From assembly GCF_000332075.2 (NCBI RefSeq), contig NZ_ALVU02000001.1, forward strand, positions 2,306,324 to 2,370,323: a DNA stretch of 64,000 nucleotides, written 5' to 3'. Source of the stretch: Synechocystis sp. PCC 7509 (GTDB lineage Bacteria; Cyanobacteriota; Cyanobacteriia; Cyanobacteriales; Chroococcidiopsidaceae). Below the pieces are notes generated by a model, which saw only the letters and a list, made by a program, of their open reading frames with translations, was not told where the DNA came from and searched no databases. This document shows positions 9,493 through 21,000 of this stretch, piece by piece (within the stretch, counting starts at the first letter, position 1; the number at the start of each line of letters is the position of its first letter). The position numbers and the translations under genes were made by a program.

Positions 9493-10568
9493 AATTTAGT
9501 AGTAAATTGATTAATTTGGGCTAGGGTTACATCTCTCATAGGGGCTGAACTTTGATAGGCTCTTGTCCAATCCACAACCCAAGCTAGGGCGTTTTTAATA
9601 TCCAATTTTGGGAACCACTTTAATTGATTGTGAGCCTTAGAACAATCTAGTTTTAAGTAGTTGGCTTCGTGAAGCTGGGGCAATGTTTCCACTGTCCAAC
9701 CGCTATTGCCTTCCCACAGATTACTCATCTCGTTGACAATCCAACTTACGGGTTTAGCATCTTCTTCTTTAGAACCAAAGTTCCACCCTCCGCTAAAAGA
9801 ACTGCCATAGTTGTAGAGATGCTCTGCTAGGGTGAGATAGCCATGCAAAGGCTCAAGAACGTGCTGCCAAGGGCGGGTAGCATTGGGATAACGGATAGTT
9901 ACAGTTTCTCCTGCTAGCCATGCTCTAAGGATATCGGGAATTAGGCGATCGCCCGCCCAATCTCCTCCACCAATTACATTTCCTGCTCTAGCCGTAGCAA
10001 TTCCTATAGAATTATCAGAATTACTAGCAGAATTTTTAAAAAAAGAATTTCTATAGGCAGCCGTAACTAACTCAGCACATCCTTTGCTACTACTGTAAGG
10101 ATCGTGGCCACCCATGGCTTCATTCTCTCGATAGCCCCACACCCACTCCCGATTTTCATAACATTTATCTGAGGTCACATTCACAAAGGCTCGCACTCCC
10201 CCAGCCTGTCGTACCGCTTCTAGAATATTCACGGTTCCCATAACATTTACTAAATAGGTGTCTACAGGGTTGGCATAGGACTGACGTACCAATGCTTGTG
10301 CTGCCATATGGATCGCAATTTCCGGCTGAAAATCTTTGACTACTTGCTGCAACTGACCTAGGTCTAGGATATCTGCAAATATTGAGTCCATGCCGTCTCC
10401 AACTTTAGCCAAATTAAACAAACTAGGCTTTGTAGCTGGAGGCAGACTATAACCTACTACCTGAGATCCCAGAGATTGCAACCAAATTGAGAGCCAGCTT
10501 CCTTTGAACCCAGTGTGTCCAGTTAATAGAACTCGTTTACCTTGCCAAAAATTTGGAGTCATTACCAT
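9489..10568 (-). CDS. rfbG: CDP-glucose 4,6-dehydratase
   Basis: A 359-aa extended SDR. The NAD-binding motif is VLLTGHTGFKGSWLS near residues 14-28, followed by IHMAAQALVRQSY and FVNVTSDKCYENREW; the active-site Tyr/Lys are in DPYSSSKGCAEL. RfbG converts CDP-D-glucose to CDP-4-keto-6-deoxy-D-glucose, the branch point to CDP-linked deoxysugars. Only 3 bp separate it from rfbF. The third codon is also ATG (10562), so the exact start is uncertain by two residues. No rfbH (CDP-4-keto-6-deoxyglucose 3-dehydrase) is present nearby, so the pathway does not go to 3,6-dideoxy sugars here. Confidence 0.93.
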   Translation of the reverse strand: MVMTPNFWQGKRVLLTGHTGFKGSWLSIWLQSLGSQVVGYSLPPATKPSLFNLAKVGDGMDSIFADILDLGQLQQVVKDFQPEIAIHMAAQALVRQSYANPVDTYLVNVMGTVNILEAVRQAGGVRAFVNVTSDKCYENREWVWGYRENEAMGGHDPYSSSKGCAELVTAAYRNSFFKNSASNSDNSIGIATARAGNVIGGGDWAGDRLIPDILRAWLAGETVTIRYPNATRPWQHVLEPLHGYLTLAEHLYNYGSSFSGGWNFGSKEEDAKPVSWIVNEMSNLWEGNSGWTVETLPQLHEANYLKLDCSKAHNQLKWFPKLDIKNALAWVVDWTRAYQSSAPMRDVTLAQINQFTTKL

Positions 10569-10571
10569 ACA

Positions 10572-11345
10572 TCACCATACCTTCCAAGGCGCTTTACCAC
10601 TTTGCCATTGTTCTTCAAGATAAGTTTTATCCCGCAGAGTATCCATCGGCTGCCAAAAATCATCATGTTTGAAAGCTGATAATTGTTCCATCTGTGCTAA
10701 TTTTTGTAGAGGTTCGTTTTCCCAAACTGTAGAATCATCTGCTATCAAGTCAATAACTTCTGGTTCTAAAACAAAATAACCACTACTTACCCATGCACCG
10801 TCACCTTCAGGTTTTTCCCGAAAGCTAGTAATTTTACTTTGTTCTTCTCCTAAACAAATTGCCCCAAATCTTCCTGGTGGTTGAGCAGCAGTTAAGGTTG
10901 CTAAAGTTTTTTGTTCTTTATGAAAAGCGATCAATTCTTGAATATTTACATTGCTGACACCATCACCATAAGTAAAGCAAAAAGTTTCATTACCAATATG
11001 CTCTCTTACTCTTTTTAATCGTCCCCCAGTCATTGTGCCATCGCCAGTATCTACTAACGTCACGCGCCAAGGTTCAGCATAGCCGCAGTGAACGTTCATT
11101 TGATTGAATCGCATATCAAAAGTGACATCAGACATATGTAAGAAATAGTTAGCAAAATACTCTTTAATTACATAGCCTTTATAGCCGCAACAAATAATGA
11201 AATCATTGATCCCATAAGTGGAATAAATTTTCATAATATGCCACAAAATCGGGTGACCGCCAATTTCTACCATAGGTTTAGGTTTAATGGTAGTTTCTTC
11301 ACTCAATCGAGTACCTAGTCCACCCGCCAATATTACTGCTTTCAT
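10572..11345 (-). CDS. rfbF: Glucose-1-phosphate cytidylyltransferase
   Basis: A 257-aa nucleotidyltransferase with the signature [14 protein letters not shown] and [17 protein letters not shown]. Also typical of RfbF are [21 protein letters not shown], the [12 protein letters not shown] metal-binding block and [11 protein letters not shown] near the C-terminus; the length matches the family. It makes CDP-glucose from CTP and glucose-1-phosphate. It is the first gene of the leftward operon, preceded by a 920-bp gap that must hold the promoter. Confidence 0.95.
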   Translation of the reverse strand: MKAVILAGGLGTRLSEETTIKPKPMVEIGGHPILWHIMKIYSTYGINDFIICCGYKGYVIKEYFANYFLHMSDVTFDMRFNQMNVHCGYAEPWRVTLVDTGDGTMTGGRLKRVREHIGNETFCFTYGDGVSNVNIQELIAFHKEQKTLATLTAAQPPGRFGAICLGEEQSKITSFREKPEGDGAWVSSGYFVLEPEVIDLIADDSTVWENEPLQKLAQMEQLSAFKHDDFWQPMDTLRDKTYLEEQWQSGKAPWKVW

Positions 11346-12265
11346 TGCATCACCTCAAATATACTCAAAAATGCGTTTTGTACTTTTGATAGAGCTAATT
11401 AGCACGTGCGCGAAAGTTAAGCAACATAAAAGTATTTAACTTACTAACTAACAATCTTAAGGCAGCAGTCTAGGAAGAACCGTAAAGTCAGAGTAAATCC
11501 ACCTCTGTATATGTAAACTTTTGGTGAAGCCTAACTGCGTCGATATGTAAATGTACTTGTCTTGTTTGTTTTAAATGAATTCCTAAATTAATTATTATCA
11601 ATATTATCCAAAAGTTACTAGAGCAAATGTTTTTTTTAATTTACTCATTTCTGTTAATTCGCAAAAGTAGGGCGATCGCTGTGCAAAGGTCAAATCTATA
11701 GCTCTAGGAGCGATCGCCTATTTTTACCTATACGTTGAGAGCGATCGCCCTTAGTGCTGGATGATAATTTTCTCCTAGCGGTGATTGGATATCCGACTTT
11801 TCGCGCCTTGCTGCTTTGACTTTGAAACTCAATTGCCAATATTTCTACAGAAAAGGCATGATTCCAGACTCTAACAAACACTAGCAATTTACAGCTAAAG
11901 TCTCTCCACAACTTACTCCTAGATATTTTAAGAGGATAATAAGCAACGTAGCCATACTTACGTACATCGCCGCGACTCTAAGTAAATTCAGTGTTGATAC
12001 GGATCTAGATTATTTAGAGGAATGTCATGATCGAAAAAACATTGGGTTTTGAGGTTATCAGCTTTTTAAATGTTAATGAATTCTATTTTAAATTTAAAAC
12101 TTGATATTTTTATCCATTACCTTGCTCAACCAATGTGGACAACAAACGTTTTCAGTAAAATTATCGTTGCTAATTTCTACTAGCAAATATCACACTAAAA
12201 CTATGGAGTTAAGTATATCCAACTAACAAAAAAAAACCGCCTATATTTGGAGCAAAAAAATAATT
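11346..12265. other. Divergent intergenic region between rfbF and the pix-like operon
   Basis: These 920 bases hold no convincing gene. Short ORFs here (for example 11696-11911 on the minus strand) overlap HIP1 repeats and match nothing I recognise. Three HIP1 octamers lie within 11669-11751, the outer two forming a 12-bp inverted repeat. The region must contain the promoters of both divergent operons, but I could not assign -10/-35 elements with confidence. Confidence 0.6.
11669..11751. repeat. HIP1-based inverted repeat cluster
   Basis: AGGGCGATCGCT at 11669-11680 is exactly inverted at 11740-11751 (AGCGATCGCCCT). A third HIP1 core lies between them at about 11710-11717 and is followed by a short T run. 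It could form a hairpin of 12 bp with a 59-nt loop. HIP1 sites are dispersed through the whole window, so clustering may be chance, although this gap is otherwise AT-rich. Confidence 0.5.
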
Positions 12266-13450
12266 ATGATTGCCGAAACTATGAATGCTAACGATTTAAT
12301 TAAAACCCTTGCTGGATTAAAACAAGAGCAGTTCAGTGGCAACTTGTTGGTAAAAAGCACAAGCACCGAGGGAAATTTAGCGCCAGATTGGAATTTTTGC
12401 TTGTTTCTGGGCAGAATTTTGTACGCCACTGGAGGCAATCATCCCGTTAGACGCTGGCAAAGAAACCTACTAGCTCAATGCCCGCAACTTGACATTGGGC
12501 AACTAAAACAATTGGTGGTCAATATTTCTAATCCAGCAACTTTGTCCGCCGTCACCAGTTGGGAATATCAACTATTACATTTAGGAGTAGAGCGCCACCA
12601 AATTAACCGCGAACAAGCAGCAAAAATCATCACTGCGATTGTTAGCGAAGTATTGTTTGATATTTCTCAAGCAACTCAAGTTAGCTTTCAAATCAAGCCA
12701 GAACATATATCAGTTCCCGTCCAACTGGCTTTGCTAGATCCAGGGCTAGTGCTGAGGGAAGTACAACAACAAAGAATGTTATGGCAAAAATCCCAAATTG
12801 GCGATCGCCATCCCAACCAAGCCCCTAACATTGCTCAAAAAGAACAATTACAACAACAAGTATCGGCTCCCGTTTACCAAAACCTTGTCAAACTGTTAGA
12901 TGGACATCGGACTTTGCGAGAACTTGGCATAGTCATGAAGCGCGATGCGGTTCAAGTTACTAGCTCTTTACTGCCATTTTTAAAATCGGGAATAGTAGAG
13001 CTAATCGAACTTGCGGATTTTCCCGCTCCAGTGTTTCCTACCGCTACAAAACCCGCCGTAGAAAGCACCCATGCACCGCTAATTGCTTGCGTCGATGACA
13101 GCCCTTTAGTTTGCCAAAGTATGGAAAAAATTCTCACTAGCGGCGGTTATCGGTTCTTAGGCGTGCAAGACTCCTTACGGGCGATCGCAACTTTACTTAG
13201 TCGCAAACCCGATCTAATTTTCTTGGATCTAATCATGCCTAACACCAATGGGTATGAAATTTGCACTCAGTTGCGTAAAGTATCAGCGTTCCGCGATACG
13301 CCGATTGTGATCTTAACCGGAAATGACGGTATTATCGACCGTGTACGCGCCAAAATCGTCGGTGCTTCTGGTTTTTTGAGCAAACCAGCCAATGCCGAAA
13401 CGGTGCTGGAAACAACCCGCCAGCACCTCCACGAATTTGTAGAAGACTAG
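12266..13450 (+). CDS. pixG: PATAN-domain response regulator (PixG/PatA-like)
   Basis: A 394-aa protein with an N-terminal PATAN/DUF4388 domain (residues ~6-110; LIKTLAGLKQEQFSGNLLV) and a C-terminal receiver domain (~270-390). The receiver has the acidic pair CVDDSPL, the phosphorylated Asp in FLDLIMPN, and the conserved Lys in FLSKP. This PATAN-REC architecture defines PixG, PilG and PatA and is the usual first gene of cyanobacterial pilus-chemotaxis operons. It probably relays CheA phosphorylation to the pilus motor. A second in-frame ATG five codons in (MNANDLIK) is an alternative start. The symbol follows gene order and the bilin-type receptors downstream. Confidence 0.85.
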   Translation: MIAETMNANDLIKTLAGLKQEQFSGNLLVKSTSTEGNLAPDWNFCLFLGRILYATGGNHPVRRWQRNLLAQCPQLDIGQLKQLVVNISNPATLSAVTSWEYQLLHLGVERHQINREQAAKIITAIVSEVLFDISQATQVSFQIKPEHISVPVQLALLDPGLVLREVQQQRMLWQKSQIGDRHPNQAPNIAQKEQLQQQVSAPVYQNLVKLLDGHRTLRELGIVMKRDAVQVTSSLLPFLKSGIVELIELADFPAPVFPTATKPAVESTHAPLIACVDDSPLVCQSMEKILTSGGYRFLGVQDSLRAIATLLSRKPDLIFLDLIMPNTNGYEICTQLRKVSAFRDTPIVILTGNDGIIDRVRAKIVGASGFLSKPANAETVLETTRQHLHEFVED

Positions 13451-13504
13451 CCTTAATTAAAGGCACGCTCACTTCAGTAAACATTTTTTTAACAGGACAA
13501 CACC

Positions 13505-13867
13505 ATGAGTACAGTTTTAGTCGTTGAAGATTCTCCTACCCAAATGGACGTAATTACTAGCTGCCTGCAAAAAGGCGGACTAACCGTAATGACCGCTATA
13601 GATGGCAAAGAAGCGATGACCAAAATTAGCAACCAAAAACCAGACTTAATTGTTTTGGACGTAGTATTACCCGATCGTAGTGGGTTTGAACTATGCCGCG
13701 ATCTCAAAGCCGAAAGTTCTACCAGTGGCATCCCTGTCGTAATTTGCTCTACCAAGTCAACAGACATGGATAAGTTTTGGGGCAAAAAACAAGGGGCTGA
13801 TGCCTACATTACTAAGCCCGTAGACCAAGAAGAACTGTTAAAAACAGTAAAACAACTGATTAAATAA
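13505..13867 (+). CDS. pixH: CheY-like single-domain response regulator (PixH-like)
   Basis: A 120-aa lone receiver domain. It has VVEDSPTQ for metal binding, the phospho-acceptor Asp in LIVLDVVLPD near residue 52, the switch Ser/Thr in VVICSTK and the Lys in AYITKP. An AGGA Shine-Dalgarno sequence lies about 10 bases upstream of the ATG. It is the second gene of the operon, 54 bp after pixG, the position held by PixH/PilH. It is a diffusible target or phosphate sink of the CheA encoded downstream. Confidence 0.88.
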   Translation: MSTVLVVEDSPTQMDVITSCLQKGGLTVMTAIDGKEAMTKISNQKPDLIVLDVVLPDRSGFELCRDLKAESSTSGIPVVICSTKSTDMDKFWGKKQGADAYITKPVDQEELLKTVKQLIK

Positions 13868-13903
13868 AGCGTTTATAAGAGCGCATTGCCGCAGGAGATA
13901 GCG

Positions 13904-14464
13904 ATGATATCTGAGTTTTTGTCTAAAGGCATTTCATTAGGATCGACAACTACCGAAGAAGCAGCAAAGGAGCAAGAGCAGTTTTTGCGCTTTCACCTAG
14001 CTCCCGACCTCAACGCCGCCTTGCCAGTGGAGCAAATGACCGAAGTATTCACCGTTTCCACTAATAAAGTTGTACCCATTCCTCATATGCCCCCTTGGGT
14101 AATTGGCGTGTACAACTGGCGGGGAGAAATTTTGTGGCTGGTGGATTTGGGCTACTTGCTAGGCGGTACGCCTTTGTACCAACAAGCGAGTAGCCGATCG
14201 CTTTACACGGCAATTGTGATCAATTCCCAGCAATCCGGCGGGCGACAAGGAGGCGGTAGCACGGCAGGAAAAAAAATGCTAGGACTTGCCGTTAATCGAG
14301 TAGAAGACATGGAATGGTTCAACTCTGACTTGATTCAATCGCCCCCAGAATCGGCGGTAAATGCGGCATTAGTGCCATTTTTACGTGGCTACTGGTTAAA
14401 AACTAATGGTGAAATTGTCGTTGTTTTAGACGGAAACTCAATTATCGCTGGAATGCCTAAATAA
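13904..14464 (+). CDS. pixI: CheW-like coupling protein (PixI-like)
   Basis: I choose the ATG at 13904 (186 aa) because AGGAG sits at 13893-13897 with a 6-nt spacer; the longer frame would need a TTG at 13886. The CheW fold is seen in LPVEQMTEVF, IPHMPPWVIGVYNWRGEILWLVDL and LGLAVNRVEDM. CheW docks chemoreceptors to the CheA kinase. A Gly/Gln-rich insertion (QQSGGRQGGGSTAGKK) lies around residues 110-125 and would form a flexible loop. A palindromic repeat begins immediately after the stop codon. Confidence 0.88.
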   Translation: MISEFLSKGISLGSTTTEEAAKEQEQFLRFHLAPDLNAALPVEQMTEVFTVSTNKVVPIPHMPPWVIGVYNWRGEILWLVDLGYLLGGTPLYQQASSRSLYTAIVINSQQSGGRQGGGSTAGKKMLGLAVNRVEDMEWFNSDLIQSPPESAVNAALVPFLRGYWLKTNGEIVVVLDGNSIIAGMPK

Positions 14465-14491
14465 TAGAGACGTAGCAGTGCTACGTCTCTA
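14465..14491. repeat. Palindromic repeat copy 1 (TAGAGACGTAGCA family)
   Basis: TAGAGACGTAGCA and its exact reverse complement TGCTACGTCTCTA flank a single G, forming a 13-bp inverted repeat one base after the pixI stop codon. Related copies follow a stop codon at 31641-31671 and at 44780-44830. It lies inside the pix operon, so if it acts as a terminator it can only be partial. Confidence 0.85.
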
Positions 14492-14595
14492 CATTTAATG
14501 TTAAACGCCTATGTTTTAGCTTTATAGCTTTTTGTATTTCTATTGATCGCAGTTCAGAAAATTATCACTACATCCCAAATTTTAAGGTTGATATC

Positions 14596-17500
14596 ATGAC
14601 TCAAACTTCTCCCAAACCCTCCGATCGCAATATCGCTAATGGTCACAATCAAGCCGATGGCGATACAGAGGTTAGCGGTTTTTTCAAGTCAGCATTTCCT
14701 TCCCCCACTACCGAATTATCTACCTCTAGTCCTCAATCTGCGCCCGCACGTAAATCGACCGTAAGGCAGATGCCCCAAGAGATGAAAAGTTTCTCGTGGT
14801 GGCAACGTCTAGGTTTAAGACCTAAGTTAACTTTAGGCGCGATCGCACTTGGGGTTATTCCCTTAGCCCTGCTCGGTACTATTGCTTACAACGTAGCTGA
14901 TAGAGAGATCGTTAACCAGCTTAATCAAACCAAAGAGGCTAAAGCCGTCGATTTAGCCAACCAGATGGAAGTTTTCTTACTCGAACGCTCTGCGGACGCT
15001 CTGTCTATAGCTGACTTACGGATTGTTGCCAATCCTAAAGGGCGAGCAACAGCTACCGCCAAAGAAAAGCAAGAGCAGTTAGATTCAATCGTCAAAAATT
15101 CCGGTTTTTATGACAGTATCGCCGTTTCCGATTTACAAGGGAACATTCTTCTGCAAAGTAGCGGCGAACCTGTCGCTACTTTAAGCGATAAAGATTATTT
15201 CCAAGAAGTCATCAAAACAAAAAAAGTAGCAATTACCGATCCACGACCATCGGTAGTTACTAAAAAGCTGTCCTTTTTCGTAGCTGCGCCAATTTTTGAT
15301 TCTGCCTCTGGCAAATTTATTGGTGTAGTGCGGACTCGAACCCCAGGAGAAAAAATCACGAAACTCCTAGAAAACTTCGCCAGAAATAATAATAAATACT
15401 ATGTTTTAGGCGCTGAGGGAGAGGTAATTCTAGCCAACGAACCGGAGCGTATTGGCAGAGATGCCAAGGCAGATTTCCCTAACCTAGCTAAACTCCAAGC
15501 CGCCAAAAAAACGGGTACAGCCTTGGGTAACGATGCCGTAAATAAAGATGAAGAATTAATTGGCTATACACCTTTTGAGAAATTTGAAGGTGTTCCAGAA
15601 TTGGGCTGGAGTGCGGTAGTTTCCGAGAAATCAGATAGCGCCTATGCCGCCCAGTATGTATTGATCTGGGCGCTAGGTCTAGGTACTTTGGCTACCGCAT
15701 TATTGGTAGGCGCTCTAGCAGCTTATGTTGCTAGACTTGCCACCCGCCCAATTTTAGAAGCTACCAGTACGGTAGAAAAATTAGGTAGAGGAGAATTTGA
15801 TAACCGCGTAGAAGTAACCGGAGGCGACGAAATCGCGGTACTAGGGTCAAACATTAATAAAATGGCAGACCAGGTACAAATCTTGTTACGACAGCAGGAA
15901 CTCGAATCTGAACAAGCCCGCTTATTTGCGGACGTTGCGAGTTCCCGCGCCGATAACGTCCAAGACGTAGAGGGAGTCTTCAACCAAGCTCTAGCCGGAG
16001 CTAAAGATATTCTTCAAGCCGATCGGGTAGTTGTCTATCGCTTCAAACCTGACTTTAGCGGCTATATTGCCAACGAATCGGTATCCCCTGGTTTTCCTCA
16101 AGCCCTTAATGACAAAATCGAAGACCCCTGTATCAGTGATGAGCTAATTGAAGCTTACAAACAGGGTCGAGTCGTGCCAACAAGTAATGTATTTGAAGCA
16201 GGTTTTCACCCCGACCACTTGGCATTGATGGAACGGCTGCAAATAATGGCAAATTTAGTTACGCCAATTATCAACAACAACGAACTCTACGGCTTGCTAA
16301 TTGCCCACCACTGCACTGCACCCCACGATTGGCAACAAACAGAAATCACCTTCCTAACACAAATGTCCGAGCGACTTGGAGTAATTTTGGGTCGCGTCAG
16401 CTTCCTAGAACAAAAAGAAGCAGAAGCTACGCGCTCGGCATTGCTCAAAGATATCACTGTTAGCATTGGTCAATCTTTAAGCCCTGAAGATATTTTTAAT
16501 CAAGCAGTTCAACAAGCCCGCCGCGCCATCAATTCTGACCGTGTAGTTATCTACAGCTTTAACGATAAATGGCAAGGCACAGTAACCGCCGAATCGGTAG
16601 GTGAAGGCTGGCCCAAAGCAATGGGAGCCAAAATCGACGATCCTTGCTTTGCCGACAAATACACCGAACGCTACAAAGCTGGTCGCGTCCAAGCTACCAA
16701 CAACATCTACAAAGCAGGCTTGACAGATTGCCACATCAAGCAACTCTCTATTTTTGGTGTTCAAGCAAACTTAGTAGCGCCAATTTTACGCGGCGGTCAA
16801 TTGCTGGGTTTACTTATTGCTCACCAATGCTCTGCTCCCCGCAACTGGGAGCAAGGAGAAATAGACTTGTTCTCCCAGCTTGCAACTCAAGTAGGTTTTG
16901 CTCTTGACCGCGCAAACTTGCTAGAGCAGCAAAGAGCGGCTAAAGAATTCCTGCAAAGACGAGCGCTAGAACTACTTATTGAAGTAGACCCCTTGAGCCG
17001 AGGCGACTTAACTATTCGCGCCAACGTAACGGAAGATGAAATTGGTACGGTTGCGGACTCTTACAACGCTACGATTGGTAGCTTGCGGAAAATTGTTACC
17101 CAGGTACAACTAGCAGCAATTCAAGTAGCGGCTACTACCACCGATAACCAAGGTTCTGTTCAAGGACTATCTTTTGAAGCGTTGCGTCAAACAAAAGAAA
17201 TTGCTGGCGCTTTAGAGGAGTTGGCACTTATGACTACTTCTATTCGCGCCGTAGCTGCTAACGCATCCCAAGCAGAAGCGGCAGTAAAACGAGCCACCGA
17301 CACGGTACGAGAAGGGGATTCGGCAATGAACCGCACGGTAGACGGTATCTTGGCAATTCGAGAAACGGTAGCGGAAACCTCGAAAAAAGTAAAACGATTG
17401 GGGGAATCTTCACAAAAGATTTCTAAAGTAGTAAACCTCATTGGTTCTTTTGCCGACCAAACGAACTTGTTAGCGCTAAACGCTTCGATTGAAGCGGCTC

Positions 17501-17937
17501 ACGCTGGAGAACAAGGACGAGGATTTGCAGTGGTAGCCGATGAAGTTCGAGTATTAGCGCGCCAGTCTGCCGCAGCGACGGCGGAAATTGAAGCGTTAGT
17601 AAAAGACATTCAAACAGAAACCAACGAAGTAGTAGCAGCGATGGAAGCTGGTACAGAGCAGGTAGTTACAGGTACGCGCCTAGTAGACGAAACTCGCCAA
17701 AGTTTGAATAAAATTACCGCCGTGAGTACCGAGATTAGTCAATTGGTAGCGGCGATCGCCCTCGCCGCCGTTGCTCAGTCCAAAGCTTCAGACTCGGTAA
17801 CGCACACTATGACCGACGTAGCCACTATCGCCGGAACAACATCAACAGAGGCTTCTAACGTATCTGCGTCGTTTACCGAACTACTAGCAGTAGCTCAAGA
17901 CTTGAGCGCGAGTGTAGGTCAATTCAAAGTCAAATAA
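14596..17937 (+). CDS. pixJ: PixJ-like methyl-accepting chemotaxis photoreceptor with two GAF domains (DXCF cyanobacteriochrome)
   Basis: A 1113-aa receptor: TM1 (~76-97), a periplasmic dCache-like domain, TM2 (~353-377), HAMP, GAF1 (~440-610), GAF2 (~620-770), a second HAMP-like stretch and a C-terminal MA signalling domain. GAF2 has the DPCF motif (Cys684) and the canonical bilin-binding Cys in TDCH (Cys712). The 28-residue spacing equals that in PixJ-type DXCF cyanobacteriochromes, which sense violet/blue to green light. GAF1 has DPCI (Cys512) but Asp540 at the canonical Cys position, so it probably carries no covalent bilin. The receptor hairpin reads [18 protein letters not shown], with His where Arg is usual. 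It is closely related to the next gene. Confidence 0.9.
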   Translation: MTQTSPKPSDRNIANGHNQADGDTEVSGFFKSAFPSPTTELSTSSPQSAPARKSTVRQMPQEMKSFSWWQRLGLRPKLTLGAIALGVIPLALLGTIAYNVADREIVNQLNQTKEAKAVDLANQMEVFLLERSADALSIADLRIVANPKGRATATAKEKQEQLDSIVKNSGFYDSIAVSDLQGNILLQSSGEPVATLSDKDYFQEVIKTKKVAITDPRPSVVTKKLSFFVAAPIFDSASGKFIGVVRTRTPGEKITKLLENFARNNNKYYVLGAEGEVILANEPERIGRDAKADFPNLAKLQAAKKTGTALGNDAVNKDEELIGYTPFEKFEGVPELGWSAVVSEKSDSAYAAQYVLIWALGLGTLATALLVGALAAYVARLATRPILEATSTVEKLGRGEFDNRVEVTGGDEIAVLGSNINKMADQVQILLRQQELESEQARLFADVASSRADNVQDVEGVFNQALAGAKDILQADRVVVYRFKPDFSGYIANESVSPGFPQALNDKIEDPCISDELIEAYKQGRVVPTSNVFEAGFHPDHLALMERLQIMANLVTPIINNNELYGLLIAHHCTAPHDWQQTEITFLTQMSERLGVILGRVSFLEQKEAEATRSALLKDITVSIGQSLSPEDIFNQAVQQARRAINSDRVVIYSFNDKWQGTVTAESVGEGWPKAMGAKIDDPCFADKYTERYKAGRVQATNNIYKAGLTDCHIKQLSIFGVQANLVAPILRGGQLLGLLIAHQCSAPRNWEQGEIDLFSQLATQVGFALDRANLLEQQRAAKEFLQRRALELLIEVDPLSRGDLTIRANVTEDEIGTVADSYNATIGSLRKIVTQVQLAAIQVAATTTDNQGSVQGLSFEALRQTKEIAGALEELALMTTSIRAVAANASQAEAAVKRATDTVREGDSAMNRTVDGILAIRETVAETSKKVKRLGESSQKISKVVNLIGSFADQTNLLALNASIEAAHAGEQGRGFAVVADEVRVLARQSAAATAEIEALVKDIQTETNEVVAAMEAGTEQVVTGTRLVDETRQSLNKITAVSTEISQLVAAIALAAVAQSKASDSVTHTMTDVATIAGTTSTEASNVSASFTELLAVAQDLSASVGQFKVK

Positions 17938-18018
17938 AAAGCCAATAAACGGGGAGGTAGAAATATTCTCCTCCTCTAACTATTTTCCATTCATACATAA
18001 AAAATTAGAGTAACCACC

Positions 18019-21000
18019 ATGTTAGAGCAGCGTCTTAAAAAACCTATCAATAACAGCAACACCACCAACGGCAACCAAGCATCAATAAAAAGTGCCGAAG
18101 CATTAAGCGCAAAGTTGCCGTTACTACCACCAGTGAAGTCTTCTACTTCTTTGTGGGAGCGGTTAATTCAACCCTGGAACAACTTAAACTTTCAAACCAA
18201 GCTGGCTTTGCTGTTAATAGTTAGTACGGCTGTGCCAGTAATTGCAGTCACTCAAGGACTCACTTCTATCAACCAAAAGCGTGAGTTTGGGCAACTAAAA
18301 GAAAGTCTGCAAAAGGATGGACGAGCCTTTGCTGGGGAGTACGTTCTCTGGACGCAGGTAGAAAGTCAATCCCAAGCCCAAAACTTAGCTAATCTGCTCC
18401 AGGCTACCAAAATTGATTTAAGTAACCCTCAGCAAGTATTAGCTAACCAGCAATTGTTGAGAAACTCCTTAATCTTTGAAAATGGCGAAGATCCCGAATC
18501 CAGCAAAAACTTTCAAATTTTTACCGATGCTCAAGGTAGAACGGTTGCTCAAAATATCAAAGTTATCGAAGATACTTCTAATAACACCCCATTACCTGTA
18601 AAAACAGGAGTTTTAACTCCGCAAAAATATCGCTCAGTGTCTTTGCCAACAGGAATTAATCTGGGAAATATTCCCATTGTGAAAAATGCTCTGCAAACTG
18701 GTCGTCCATTAGATGGCATAGAGTTAATTAAAAGCGAACCTCTCCAACTATTAGGGTTAGATAAACAAGCAAATATTGGTTTGCGATCGCAACCTACCGC
18801 CAATCTTCCCGTTGCCAAGCAACCATCTCCTCAAGGAACTTATGATATTGATGGTGGCAATACAGGCTTAGTTAGCATGGCGGTTTATCCCGTCAAAATT
18901 AATAACAAGTTAGTAGGAACAGTCATTGTTGGCTCGATGCTTAACCGCAACTACGGTTTAGTCGATAAATTTTCTCAAAACTACAACGTACCTACAGCCA
19001 CAGTGTTTGCTCAAGACTGGCGGGTAACTTCTAACGTTCCCTACAGCGATGGTAAAACTAGAGCTATTGGAACGCGGGTTGCTAGAGAAGTTGCCGAGAA
19101 AGTTCTCAATCAGGGGCAAGATTTTAGCGGACAAACTAATATTGTTGGTAAAAATTACCTGACGTTTTATACCCCAATCTACGATCATCAAAAAGCACTC
19201 AATCCAAGCCAAGCGAAGCCTGTAGGCATAGTCTACATTGGAACTTCACTAGCTGAGGTAGAGAGTTTAGCGAAAAATCAACAACTAACGGCTTACGGTA
19301 TTGGCGGCGGATTATTGCTATTGATTAGTTTAATTTCTATTCCGGTAGCTGGTTCTTTCTCGCGATCGCTCAAGCGTCTATCTGTTTTTGCCCAAAAGGT
19401 AGGAGATGGAGAACAAGGACTACGATTAGAAACAACGGAGCGCGCTGATGAAATTGGTGTTCTTACTCAAGAATTAAATCAGATGGCGGCTAGTATTGAC
19501 ACTAACTTGGATAGCCGTCGCCTTGAAGCAGAACGAGCCAGATTTTTTACAGAAATTGCCACCGCTCGTAATGCTGATGAAAAAGCTATATTTAACCAAG
19601 CTCTTACAGGTGCTAGAGAAATTCTGCAAGTAGATCGTGTAGTTATCTATCGCTTTAATTCTGATTGGAGTGGTTATATCTTAAGTGAGTCAGTATTACC
19701 TGGCTTTCCTCGCGCTCTCAATAACAAAATTGAAGATGCTTGTATCAGTCAAGAGCTAATTGCAGCTTACAAACAAGGTCGGGTTGTCCCCACTAACAAC
19801 GTATATGAAGCAGGTTTTCATCCCAAACATTTGCAATTAATGGACAAGTTGCAAATCAAAGCCAATTTAGTTACACCGATTGTTCAAGGAGAAGAATTAT
19901 TTGGCTTACTGATTGCTCACAACTGTCAAAATACTCACGAATGGCAGCCGCTAGAAATTGACTTTTTGACCCAAATGTCTGCTCAGTTAGGACTAATCCT
20001 CGATCGCGTAAACTCCTTAAAGCAAACCCAAGCTGCCGCCGATCGTGCAGGTTTAGTTAGAGACATCACAGTAAAACTAGCTCAAGCGACTCAAGCAGAC
20101 AATATTTTTGACACTGCTGTAACAGAGATTCGCACTGCTTTAAAAAGCGATCGCGTAGTTATCTATAGTTTTAACGACAAGTGGCAAGGTACTGTTACCG
20201 CCGAATCGGTAGACGCAAGTTTCCCTAAAGCAATGGGAGCCAAAATCGACGATCCCTGCTTTGCTGACAAATATGTACAACGTTACAAGGGTGGTAGAGT
20301 CCAAGCTACCAACAACATCTACAAAGCTGGATTAACCGAGTGTTACCTCAAGCAACTCTCGATCTTTGCTGTCCAAGCCAACTTAGTTGCGCCAATTTTA
20401 CAAAACGGTCAATTGCTCGGTTTACTAATTGCTCATCAATGCTCCGCTCCCCGCAACTGGCAGCAAGGAGATATTGACTTATTCTCTCAGCTAGCAACCC
20501 AAATCGGTTTTGCCCTCGACCGTGCTAACTTGCTTGAACAGCAAAAAACAGGTAAAGAATTACTACAAAAACGAGCGCTACAACTACTTATTGAAGTAGA
20601 CCCATTGAGCCGAGGCGACTTAACCATCCGCGCCAACGTGACAGAAGATGAAATTGGGACAGTAGCTGACTCTTATAACTCTACAATTAGTAGTTTGCGG
20701 AAAATTGTAACTCAAGTACAACAAGCCGCTATTCAAGTAGCCGCCACTACTACCAATAACCAAGACTCGGTACAAGGACTATCAACCGAAGCTGCGCGTC
20801 AAACGGAAGAAATTGCTTCCGCTTTAGCACAAATTGCCAAAATGGCTACTTCCATTCGCGCCGTAGCTGCTAACGCTTCTCAAGCTGAAGCGGCGGTACA
20901 ACGAGCCACCAATACAGTAGAAGCGGGAGACTTGGCAATGAACCGAACTGTAGACGGGATCTTGGCAATTCGCGAAACGGTAGCGGAAACCTCGAAAAAA

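Noticed and set aside
11696-11911. 71-codon minus-strand frame in the rfbF-pix gap
   Set aside because: It overlaps HIP1 repeats, has no recognisable domain or ribosome-binding site, and its composition looks like spacer.
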